DNA of 5,074 bases, taken from assembly GCA_002504495.1 (NCBI GenBank), contig DATC01000001.1:13909-18982 (forward strand). Reading direction: 5' to 3'. The first letter of the stretch is position 1; each line of letters opens with the position of its first letter. The position numbers were made by a program, and so were the translations under genes. Below the pieces are notes generated by a model. The model was given only the letters and a program-made list of their open reading frames with translations. It was not told the origin of the DNA and searched no databases. The stretch comes from Methanomassiliicoccaceae archaeon UBA537 (GTDB taxonomy: Archaea > Thermoplasmatota > Thermoplasmata > Methanomassiliicoccales > Methanomethylophilaceae). This document shows positions 1 through 5,074 of the stretch, in pieces.

Positions 1-1
1 C

Positions 2-919
2 GAGAGGGGATACGGAACGATCTCCACCCCGGATGTCCTGATGTGCGATGAGGAGGGTCGCAGCGCCTCCGCCGAGCAGAGGATCGAGGAATGGAACGCT
101 TTGATCGCGGATCCGTCCGTCAAGGCGGTTTTCGCGATCTCCGGAGGGGACTACGAGTACGAGATGCTGCCTCTGATGGACTGGGATCTCATCGAGAGGA
201 ATCCCAAGTGGTTCCAGGGATATTCGGACAATACGACTCTCGCGTTCAAGATCACCGCCGAGCACGACATCGCGACGTCGTACGGAGGCAACTTCGGGGA
301 CTTCGGGATGGAGCCGTGGCATCCGAGCGTGGAACAGGCCCTGGAGGTGCTGGAGGGCGTCAGGACCGAGCAGGATTCTTTCAGGATGCATGCGGAGGGG
401 TTCGCCGACCGTATTACGGGACTCGAGCCGTTCCCTGAGGATGCGGAGACGTCCTGGACATCATCCTGCGGGGACGTCGACTTCTCCGGGCGTCTGATCG
501 GAGGATGCATGGACGTCCTGGACTGGTTCGTCAGGAAGGGGACGGCCGATCCCGGGGCCTTCGTGGACCGCTATGCCGGCGAGGGGATCGTGTGGTACAT
601 GGAGACTTACGACATGGAAGAGGGTCGCATAAGGGGGATGCTGGACCTCATGGAGGAGAAGGGATGGTTCGACGGTTGCGCCGGATTCGTGTTCGGAAGG
701 CCTCTGTTCTACAGGGGGGAGAGCCGCTACGAGGACTTGGTGACGGAGGCATTGTCGGAATTCGGCGTGCCCGTGATCAACGGGGCGGACGTGGGCCACA
801 AGGCTCCCAGGATGGCGTTTGTCAACGGCGCCCGTGCCGGGTTCTCCATCAGAGGGGACGGGTGCAGGCTGCGCTACGATCTCTCGTCGCGATGCGGAGA
901 CATCCGGAAGACGAGATGA
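2..919 (+). CDS. S66 family serine peptidase (LD-carboxypeptidase / MccF type), 5'-truncated by window edge
   Basis: S66 peptidases are cytoplasmic serine hydrolases. They trim the L,D-bond of murein tetrapeptides (LdcA) or cleave peptidyl-nucleotide antibiotics (MccF). The frame is open from base 2, and residues before the first ATG (base 41) still resemble the family, so the gene starts outside the window; about 45 N-terminal residues seem to be missing. Numbering from the ATG at 41, GYSDNT carries the nucleophile Ser62 (codon 224-226), preceded by an SGGDYEYEMLP stretch like the GG..N.LLP motif of MccF. WYMETYD gives Glu188 and DVGHKAPRMAF gives His253, completing the Ser-Glu-His triad in the expected order and spacing. 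The C-terminal half (GRLIGG, then the GFVFGRP region) also follows MccF more than LdcA. It ends in TGA, 10 bases before the convergent tRNA gene. Family assignment is secure; the substrate is unknown, since no murein is expected in this host. Confidence 0.88.
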   Translation, partial: ERGYGTISTPDVLMCDEEGRSASAEQRIEEWNALIADPSVKAVFAISGGDYEYEMLPLMDWDLIERNPKWFQGYSDNTTLAFKITAEHDIATSYGGNFGDFGMEPWHPSVEQALEVLEGVRTEQDSFRMHAEGFADRITGLEPFPEDAETSWTSSCGDVDFSGRLIGGCMDVLDWFVRKGTADPGAFVDRYAGEGIVWYMETYDMEEGRIRGMLDLMEEKGWFDGCAGFVFGRPLFYRGESRYEDLVTEALSEFGVPVINGADVGHKAPRMAFVNGARAGFSIRGDGCRLRYDLSSRCGDIRKTR

Positions 920-929
920 GATGTAAGTG

Positions 930-1016
930 TGGTGCAGGGGACGCGATTTGAACGCGCGGACCACTAAGGACTAGCCCCTCAAGCTAGCGTCGTAGGCCAG
1001 GCTTGACTACCCCTGC
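930..1016 (-). tRNA. tRNA-Leu (anticodon GAG), CCA encoded
   Basis: The minus strand folds into a complete class II tRNA. The acceptor GCAGGGG (1010-1016) pairs perfectly with CCCCTGC (934-940). A 3-bp D stem GTC/GAC encloses a loop containing GG. The anticodon stem CTAGC/GCTAG (983-987 with 971-975) encloses the loop TTGAGGG, giving anticodon GAG at 978-980, which reads CUC and CUU leucine codons. The variable arm is about 13 bases. The T stem GCGCG/CGCGT has one G-U pair and carries loop TTCAAAT. The discriminator base is A (933), followed by a genomically encoded CCA (930-932). No intron is needed to form the structure. The long variable arm and anticodon together fix leucine identity. Confidence 0.95.
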
Positions 1017-1029
1017 ATAAGAGCATGAC

Positions 1030-1044
1030 GGGGGAAGTTCCCCC
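1030..1044 (-). repeat. 15-base near-perfect palindrome between TATA box and tRNA
   Basis: GGGGGAA and TTCCCCC flank a single central base. As RNA this would form a 5-bp G-C stem with a short loop just after the stop codon of the methyltransferase gene. As DNA it is a symmetric site between the TATA box and the expected tRNA transcription start. No T-run follows it in the transcribed direction, so a simple intrinsic terminator is not obvious. It could be an operator, an operon-end hairpin or chance. Confidence 0.45.
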
Positions 1045-1045
1045 T

Positions 1046-1053
1046 GTTTATAA
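1046..1053 (-). promoter_or_regulatory. TATA box of the tRNA-Leu gene
   Basis: The minus strand reads TTATAAAC, a good archaeal TATA box. Its centre is about 33 bases before the tRNA 5' end, so a start about 26 bases downstream would give a leader of roughly 7 bases. It lies 3 bases after the stop codon of the methyltransferase gene, so the tRNA probably has its own promoter and is not only a read-through product of the operon. Confidence 0.6.
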
Positions 1054-1056
1054 TGT

Positions 1057-2103
1057 TTACTGTTGCCAGAACGTGCGTCCGGCCCTGCCCATGGCCAAAA
1101 CGTTCTCGAACGGGCTGCTTATGGGCGTCTCGCATCCGGGAGCGAGTATCAATCCGCTCTCCATGCCGGCGGATTCGATGATCCTGTACGACTGGGCGGT
1201 CACCTCTTCGGGAGTCCCGGTCATGATCAGCCGGACCGGGTCCACGTTGCCCATGAGAGCGAGATCGCGTCCCGCCTCTCTTCTGGCTTCCGCGGGATCC
1301 ACCGCATGGTCGAAGCTCAGGCAGTCGGCTCCGGTGCTCTTAACGTGGGAGATGGTGCCGAGAGTGTTTCCGCAGATGTGCAGGAAGTTGGGTGCGTCGT
1401 GCTCCTTCCTGACATCGGATATCACCTTGGTGAGCGCGGCCTTGGAGAACTCGTCGAACATATCGGGCGAGATGAGGTCCCCGGACGAGGTCGGGTCGGC
1501 CATCCACATGACGGTGGCGCCGCTGTCCAGCATGGCCCTCTCCATGACGGATACCAGCTCCGCGCATTTAGCGACGGTCTTCTTCACGATGTCGGGGTCC
1601 ATCATCATCGCCAGGACCATGTTCTCCGCGCCCATCAGGTAACCTGCGGTGGAGATCGGGCCCCATGAGAGCCCGCATATGTGGAGATCCTCCGGCAGGA
1701 TGTCGGAGCATATGCTCAGGGACCTGAGTATGCTCTCGGAGAATCCCGGGCATTCCGACGCATTCGACGGATCGAACACGTGGACCTTGTCCAGGTCCTC
1801 CTCGGTCTCGACTATGTGCCCTGGAACGCTGCCGTAGTCGTCCTCAGGGAATCTGACGTCCATGCCCAGGTCCTCGAGGACGACCTGCGAGTCCAGAACG
1901 GGCTTGACGAAGTCGGACTCGGTAGCCAGGGCGTAGTCTATGGCCACCTTGGCGGAGACTTCCGGGTTCCTTCTGGCCTCGTCCACGGTGATCCCGGCGT
2001 ATCTCGCGGCGGTCACAACGGCGAAGTTGTTCACGGGCGTGCGCCCGCAGCTCTCGAAACGAAGGGCCGACTCGACGGCCGCCCTGTGTCCCGCATCTAT
2101 CAT
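1057..2103 (-). CDS. Methylcobamide:coenzyme M methyltransferase-like protein (MtaA/MtbA/CmuA, uroporphyrinogen decarboxylase superfamily)
   Basis: The 348-residue protein has the size and layout of the TIM-barrel methyltransferases MtaA/MtbA, which move a methyl group from a methylated corrinoid protein to coenzyme M in the cytoplasm. The zinc-thiolate signature is intact: His242 and Cys244 in FLHICGNT, and Cys324 in LAPGCETP. This H-x-C...C set separates the group from true uroporphyrinogen decarboxylase. Other family-like stretches are FPEDDYG (85-91), CGLSWGPIS (143-151), MADPTSSGDLISP (201-213) and MGNVDP (284-289). The ATG at 2103 lies 6 bases after the stop of the upstream gene, which suggests translational coupling; only a weak GAG-type ribosome binding site is visible. 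The stop is TAA. No corrinoid protein or substrate-specific MttB/MtbB/MtaB partner lies in the window, so the physiological methyl donor cannot be named, and I do not choose between MtaA, MtbA and MtsA-like roles. Family confidence is high; exact function is moderate. Confidence 0.82.
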   Translation of the reverse strand: MIDAGHRAAVESALRFESCGRTPVNNFAVVTAARYAGITVDEARRNPEVSAKVAIDYALATESDFVKPVLDSQVVLEDLGMDVRFPEDDYGSVPGHIVETEEDLDKVHVFDPSNASECPGFSESILRSLSICSDILPEDLHICGLSWGPISTAGYLMGAENMVLAMMMDPDIVKKTVAKCAELVSVMERAMLDSGATVMWMADPTSSGDLISPDMFDEFSKAALTKVISDVRKEHDAPNFLHICGNTLGTISHVKSTGADCLSFDHAVDPAEARREAGRDLALMGNVDPVRLIMTGTPEEVTAQSYRIIESAGMESGLILAPGCETPISSPFENVLAMGRAGRTFWQQ

Positions 2104-2109
2104 GCGGTC

Positions 2110-3108
2110 TCAATCGCTTCCACTGATTAAAGAATGCACGCGTGCGACGACCTTCTCGGCGAACGTCCACGGCTCCAGGGCCCCGCCCATGCAGACAGGT
2201 CTCTCGCCGTTCGATACGGCCTCTCCGAGGGCCTTCGCCACCGTTGCAGCCGCCTCGGTCTCCCCTATGTCGCGGAGGGCATGGGACGCCGCATCGATCG
2301 CCGAGACGATATCGGATCCGTTCTTGCACCCCGTGTCCTTGGACACCGTGTACAGCGAGCCGAACTCCCCTGTATGGCGTTCGGGCGCCGTATCCGCGCG
2401 TCCCGTGATCCCGGCGACCGCCCCTCTCACGGACTCTACGCACAGATCCGCCACGATCAGGCATTGGAACCTGTCCGGGCTCCTGTAGGCCTCGGAGAAC
2501 CATTCAGCGACCCCGAGGCACGGCCGTTCGGTCCCGTTCCTGTCGAACGCCTCCCTGAACGCCTCGAAGAAAACGTCGCTGGATTCCGGGAACATGTCCG
2601 GGCTGGCGATGCATGCGACAGAGACGCACCCGTCGCGCTCGCAGTCGCCTGCCGCCGCATCCATCATCCTGGCATAGAACGTGGAGCGGATGTATTTCGA
2701 AACCGTTATGCCGTCGATCCCTCTGGTCTCGGAGACCTCGCTGCTCGGGCTCGAGCCGCATCCCCACACGGTGACGTCGACGCCTCTGGCGCCCAGATCA
2801 TCTGCGAGGGTACGGTAGTTCACGGAGACGGCGTACGGCCTCAGCTGGCCTATGAGGTCCTCCAGAGGGTTCCGCGCCGTGTCCCCGTCGTTGAAATCGG
2901 AGGTCGGTCCGCACAGGGCCGCATCGCACCCGCTGATCAGATCGAGCGTCTCGTGGGGCAGGGCGGAGCCGTGCTTCTCGTACCCGGAGAATCCGATGTC
3001 CCCGCGTACGATCTCCACGTTCTCCGCCGCTGCGGATATCGCCGCCTCCGCGGCCGCGATGGCTCCGGGCCCCTGTCCGTCTCCGGGCAGGAGCAGGATG
3101 CTCGGCAT
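2110..3108 (-). CDS. Diverged isocitrate/isopropylmalate dehydrogenase-fold protein, catalytic residues apparently lost
   Basis: The 332-residue protein starts with MPSILLLPGDGQGPGA, a variant of the family's IPGDGIGPE opening. It continues with a KHGSALPHETLDLISGCDAALCGP stretch (broken here: KHGSALPHE, 45-53; CDAALCGP, 61-68) that parallels the ALPEET...DA.LFGA region, and it ends like the family (IGETEAAATVAKALGEAV, 281-298, then MGG). Active enzymes oxidatively decarboxylate 2-hydroxyacids using NAD(P) and Mg2+. By my manual comparison with remembered family members, the key residues are gone: the HKAN lysine position reads IASPD (167-171), the NLFGDILSD metal site reads DLCVESVRG (221-229), the LR..LD.YAN.RP arginines are mostly replaced (82-99), and the HGSAPDIAG cofactor loop is not recognisable (251-262). 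It may be a pseudoenzyme or a remodelled enzyme. The ATG at 3108 is supported because it puts the glycine motif at residues 8-15, as expected. Function is unknown. Confidence 0.7.
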   Translation of the reverse strand: MPSILLLPGDGQGPGAIAAAEAAISAAAENVEIVRGDIGFSGYEKHGSALPHETLDLISGCDAALCGPTSDFNDGDTARNPLEDLIGQLRPYAVSVNYRTLADDLGARGVDVTVWGCGSSPSSEVSETRGIDGITVSKYIRSTFYARMMDAAAGDCERDGCVSVACIASPDMFPESSDVFFEAFREAFDRNGTERPCLGVAEWFSEAYRSPDRFQCLIVADLCVESVRGAVAGITGRADTAPERHTGEFGSLYTVSKDTGCKNGSDIVSAIDAASHALRDIGETEAAATVAKALGEAVSNGERPVCMGGALEPWTFAEKVVARVHSLISGSD

Positions 3109-4058
3109 GATCGCAGGAGCCTCTCGGCGAGACCGGCGTAGATCAGGGGCAGAGAGATCGTGGCGTCGCCTTCGACGGTCATCTTCTTCGCATCCTCCTT
3201 GACCTTGCCCCAGGAGACGGCCTCTCTGATGCGGGCTCCGGAGAGGGATCCGTCGTACTCCTCGGCGGTCGTCAGGTAGATGCAGTAGTCGAGTCCGCCG
3301 CGGAACTGGTTCCACCAGATGACATGGTGCTTGGAGATCCCTCCGCCGATGATGATCGCGCCGGTGGTGTCGGCATCGTTGGTCAGCTCGGAGAGCATCT
3401 GCTCGTCCGCGAAGAGGTCGATCCTGAGCTTCCTGTGCATCTGGTAGTACATCCACAGCTGGCATCCGAAGGATCCGTCGGTGATCCCAGGGACCACGAT
3501 GGGGATGTTGTTCTTGTGGCACTGATAGAGCAGGGAGTCCTCGTTGTCCAGGCGGGCACCGACCTGGTCGATGATCTCGTGAGTGGACATCTCCTTGGTC
3601 TCGGCGAAGATCTCGTCGAACATGGGCAGGAGGTTGTCCTCCAGGACGATCCCGTAGCAGGAGTCGGGGACGAGGACGTTCCCGAGCCTGCTGATCTCGT
3701 ACTCGTCCCTCAGCTTGGCGTCGTCCATGTTGAAGTCGCCCTTGTAGTAGGCGGCGAAGGTCCTGGAGAGGTCGTGGTCCAGGGTTCCGCAGGTCGTTAT
3801 GATGAGGTCGACCATGTGGTTCTTGACCATGTCGACTATGACTCCGCGGGTTCCGGTCGCCATTATGCATGCGGGGAACGAGAGGATCTTGAGGCACCCC
3901 TCCTTCTTGACCATGGCCTCGGCGATGTCGGTGGCATCGGCGAGCTTCTGGGCGGTGAATCCGCCGGCGCGTCCCATAGCGCGAAGCATCTCGTCGACGG
4001 TCATGCCTTTGGTAACTTTGATGTCCTGAACCGGAATAAGCTCGAGTTCGTCAGTCAT
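2937..4058 (-). CDS. dys: Deoxyhypusine synthase with anomalous C-terminal extension overlapping the next gene
   Basis: Deoxyhypusine synthase transfers the aminobutyl group of spermidine to one lysine of aIF5A, using NAD in the cytoplasm. Visible motifs are TTCGTLDHDL (88-97), PGITDGSFG (190-198), GGGISKHH (238-245) and EAVSWGK (279-285), whose Lys285 matches the lysine that carries the enzyme-imine intermediate. The WWNQFRGG sequence after KHH is as I recall it from euryarchaeal homologues. The start at 4058 is chosen because family-like sequence begins there, a TATA box lies about 35 bases upstream, and a weak GTGAG lies just before it. The family-like domain ends near residue 316 (position about 3111). 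No stop occurs there, so the frame continues 57 residues into the following gene to a TGA at 2937-2939. This tail has 14 arginines and many prolines and serines and looks like out-of-frame reading. The functional protein probably ends near residue 316; see findings. Confidence 0.88.
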   Translation of the reverse strand: MTDELELIPVQDIKVTKGMTVDEMLRAMGRAGGFTAQKLADATDIAEAMVKKEGCLKILSFPACIMATGTRGVIVDMVKNHMVDLIITTCGTLDHDLSRTFAAYYKGDFNMDDAKLRDEYEISRLGNVLVPDSCYGIVLEDNLLPMFDEIFAETKEMSTHEIIDQVGARLDNEDSLLYQCHKNNIPIVVPGITDGSFGCQLWMYYQMHRKLRIDLFADEQMLSELTNDADTTGAIIIGGGISKHHVIWWNQFRGGLDYCIYLTTAEEYDGSLSGARIREAVSWGKVKEDAKKMTVEGDATISLPLIYAGLAERLLRSCRASCSCPETDRGPEPSRPRRRRYPQRRRTWRSYAGTSDSPGTRSTAPPCPTRRSI

Positions 4059-4088
4059 TGGCTCACTGTGCTTCACTATCGACGGGTA

Positions 4089-4096
4089 GTATATTA
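4089..4096 (-). promoter_or_regulatory. TATA box of the deoxyhypusine synthase operon
   Basis: The minus strand reads TAATATAC with centre about 35 bases before the ATG at 4058. A start about 26 bases downstream would leave a leader of only about 8 bases, so the transcript would be short-leadered or nearly leaderless, a common archaeal arrangement. It would drive the synthase, the dehydrogenase-fold gene and the methyltransferase gene together. Confidence 0.55.
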
Positions 4097-4129
4097 CGAT
4101 GCCCATCTCGGCATGCGCTCCGCATCCTG

Positions 4130-4137
4130 CTAATACG
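4130..4137 (+). promoter_or_regulatory. Possible TATA-like element for the MetV-like gene
   Basis: CTAATACG on the plus strand lies about 25 bases before the ATG at 4158. If used, transcription would begin close to the start codon, giving a leaderless mRNA or one with a leader of a few bases. The match to a TATA consensus is weak. Together with the opposite-facing box at 4089-4096 it makes 4059-4157 a divergent promoter region. Confidence 0.35.
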
Positions 4138-4157
4138 CGGTCGACGGTCGCCCGTCC

Positions 4158-4655
4158 ATGTTGACCATGGCCCGTGACAGAACCTACGAAGAGCTCGTGC
4201 CCGAGCTGCGGGGGAGGAGGGTGCTGATCTGGACCTGCTCCACCTGCGCCAGGCTGTGCGGCGGCCTCGGAGGGAGGGAATCCGCGGATTCTCTGGCGGA
4301 GAGGCTGCGGGCGGACGGGACGGACGTCGCCGGGACGGTCTGCTCGGCCGCGTGCTGTCTGTCTCAGAGATCGGAGGAGATGGCGTCGTCCTCGCCGAAG
4401 GGGTACGATCTGGTGCTGGCACTGTGCTGCTCCCTCGGAGCCTGGAATGCAGAGCAGGCGACGGGGGCCGATGTCCTCAATCCCGTGAGGACGTTCGGAC
4501 CCGGCATGGCGGATCCTGACGGGGCGCCGCTGGTCGCCGTTATGGAGGGCGGCCGCGTCGTCGGCACCGAGCCCCTCCAGCACGTCGCAGAGGAGGCGGG
4601 ATGCCTCGTCGGGCCTTTCCGATATAAGACGCGCGCGTATAAGGCGACTGGCTAG
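4158..4655 (+). CDS. Cysteine-rich protein resembling the N-terminal domain of MetV (methylenetetrahydrofolate reductase C-terminal-type protein)
   Basis: The protein has 165 residues and nine cysteines: 27, 30, 34, 62, 66, 67, 90, 91 and 149. RVLIWTCSTCARLCGGLGG (21-39) closely parallels the KVLIVGCGTC..VC.AGG opening of MetV. The later TVCSAACC (60-67) and DLVLALCCSLGAW (84-96) match the order of MetV's second cysteine and its LACGVG segment. In acetogens MetV is the metal-cluster-bearing partner of methylenetetrahydrofolate reductase MetF. The C-terminal cysteine-rich segment of full-length MetV is not seen here, and no metF lies in the window. No signal peptide or membrane segment is evident, so it is probably a cytoplasmic metal or Fe-S protein. 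The in-frame stop TAA at 4131 limits the start to ATG 4158 or 4167; both lie in the small inverted repeat CCATG-TTGAC-CATGG (4156-4170). It ends in TAG. It could instead be an unrelated cysteine-cluster protein with a similar fold. Confidence 0.6.
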   Translation: MLTMARDRTYEELVPELRGRRVLIWTCSTCARLCGGLGGRESADSLAERLRADGTDVAGTVCSAACCLSQRSEEMASSSPKGYDLVLALCCSLGAWNAEQATGADVLNPVRTFGPGMADPDGAPLVAVMEGGRVVGTEPLQHVAEEAGCLVGPFRYKTRAYKATG

Positions 4656-4657
4656 GA

Positions 4658-4665
4658 TTATATAC
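4658..4665 (+). promoter_or_regulatory. TATA box of rpoE (rpo7)
   Basis: TTATATAC lies 2 bases after the stop of the preceding gene, with centre about 42 bases before the ATG at 4704. A start about 26 bases downstream would give a leader near 16 bases. That leader would include GAGAGGA (4691-4697), a reasonable ribosome binding site. This supports independent transcription of the polymerase subunit gene. Confidence 0.6.
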
Positions 4666-4703
4666 GAGGTGGTGTTAGTCGGCAACATTCGAGAGGACCT
4701 GCC

Positions 4704-5074
4704 ATGTACATGATAAACGAGGTCGAGAAGGTCATTCGCATCCCTCCCAAGGAGCTGGGCGACGATCCCGATAAGGTCGTCAACGAGCAGACGTGGGAGA
4801 CCTACGAGGGCCGTCTCACGGAGGGCGACAAGGCTTTCACCGTACTGATCAAGAACGTGAGGTCGGAGGGCTACGGACGCATCGTGCACGGCGACGGCGC
4901 CGTCTATCAGACGGTCAAGTTCGAACAGGTCATATTCAAGCCGAGGGAGAACGAGGTCGTGGAGGGTGTCGTGGTCGAGATCCTCAAGTTCGGCGCATTC
5001 GTGAAGTTCGGTCCGCTCGATGGCCTCATCCACGTGAGCCAGGTCCTGGACGACCGCGTCGACATCGACGAGGC
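4704..5074 (+). CDS. rpoE: DNA-directed RNA polymerase subunit Rpo7 (RpoE', E1), 3'-truncated by window edge
   Basis: Rpo7 forms with Rpo4 the stalk of archaeal RNA polymerase, which binds emerging RNA and aids open-complex formation. The 123 complete residues cover the N-terminal tip domain (about 1-80), with family-typical VEKVIRIPP (7-15), YEGRL (34-38), GRIVHGDGAVYQTVKF (58-73) and FKPRENEVVEG (78-88). The first part of the S1 RNA-binding domain follows, with FGAFVKFGPLDGLIHVSQV (96-114). The remaining part, including the rest of the S1 fold, lies beyond the window. ATG 4704 (MYMINEVE) is preferred over ATG 4710 because homologues begin MYK-like directly before this sequence, and GAGAGGA lies at suitable spacing. 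In many archaea this gene is followed by spt4/rpoE2 and ribosomal genes, which would be expected just downstream. Identification is secure. Confidence 0.95.
   Translation, partial: MYMINEVEKVIRIPPKELGDDPDKVVNEQTWETYEGRLTEGDKAFTVLIKNVRSEGYGRIVHGDGAVYQTVKFEQVIFKPRENEVVEGVVVEILKFGAFVKFGPLDGLIHVSQVLDDRVDIDE

Noticed and set aside
461..964. Minus-strand open frame of 167 codons
   Set aside because: It begins inside the tRNA gene and runs antisense to the S66 peptidase; no motif is seen.
971..987. Possible intron in the tRNA anticodon region
   Set aside because: The 5-bp stem and 7-base loop form perfectly without removing any bases, and total length matches a class II tRNA.
1057..2103. True uroporphyrinogen decarboxylase
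   Set aside because: The protein has the His242-x-Cys244...Cys324 zinc set of the methyltransferase branch and lacks a recognisable N-terminal decarboxylase arginine motif.
3109..3897. Open frame upstream of the dehydrogenase-fold gene that would add about 263 residues to it
   Set aside because: This is an alternative frame of the deoxyhypusine synthase gene with arginine-rich low-complexity sequence. The family's glycine motif sits at residues 8-15 after the ATG at 3108, where it should be.
3324..4133. Plus-strand open frame of 269 codons antisense to deoxyhypusine synthase
   Set aside because: It is a codon-mirror of a well-supported gene, rich in Val, Gly, Asp and Leu with no recognisable motif, and it covers the divergent promoter.
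4059..5033. Open minus-strand frame continuing upstream of the deoxyhypusine synthase start, about 325 codons
   Set aside because: It lies antisense to the MetV-like gene and rpoE, has the arginine/proline/histidine-rich composition of a shadow frame, and crosses the divergent promoter region. Family-like synthase sequence begins only at 4058.
1..5074. CRISPR array, insertion sequence, attachment site or toxin-antitoxin pair
   Set aside because: No regularly spaced repeats, transposase motifs, terminal inverted repeats or small paired frames were found. Apart from the tRNA gene, which could in principle serve as an attachment site, nothing indicates mobility, and no duplicated tRNA 3' end was seen.

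Overview
The window looks like a piece of an archaeal chromosome, most probably a methyl-reducing methanogen of the Thermoplasmata (Methanomassiliicoccales type). Three things support this: an archaeal RNA polymerase subunit (Rpo7/RpoE'), a euryarchaeal-style deoxyhypusine synthase, and a corrinoid:coenzyme M methyltransferase of the MtaA/MtbA family. The DNA is GC-rich, arginine is often AGG, and TATA-like boxes lie about 26 bases before expected transcript starts. The order-level placement is inference from gene content; no 16S or marker search was possible.

Layout. The left edge (2-919, +) holds the 3'-terminal part of an S66 (LD-carboxypeptidase/MccF-type) serine peptidase with its Ser-Glu-His triad visible. 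It converges on a minus-strand tRNA-Leu(GAG) with an encoded CCA (930-1016). A TATA box and a 15-base near-palindrome sit between the tRNA and the gene before it. From 1057 to 4058, three tightly packed minus-strand genes form a likely operon, transcribed in this order: deoxyhypusine synthase (2937-4058), a strongly diverged isocitrate/isopropylmalate dehydrogenase-fold protein (2110-3108), and the MtaA/MtbA-like methyltransferase (1057-2103). A 99-base divergent promoter region (4059-4157) separates this operon from a plus-strand cysteine-rich protein resembling the N-terminal domain of MetV (4158-4655). This is followed by rpoE/rpo7 (4704 to the right edge, truncated) with its own TATA box.

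How the genes fit together. Deoxyhypusine synthase (aIF5A modification) and Rpo7 are information-processing housekeeping genes. The methyltransferase and the MetV-like protein point to one-carbon/corrinoid chemistry. The two most unusual points are the dehydrogenase-fold protein, which by eye has lost the catalytic lysine, the metal-binding aspartates and the substrate arginines of its family, and the deoxyhypusine synthase reading frame, which lacks a stop at its natural end and runs 172 bases into the next gene in another frame. No mobile elements, CRISPR arrays or rRNA genes were seen, and no gap without a gene exceeds 300 bases.
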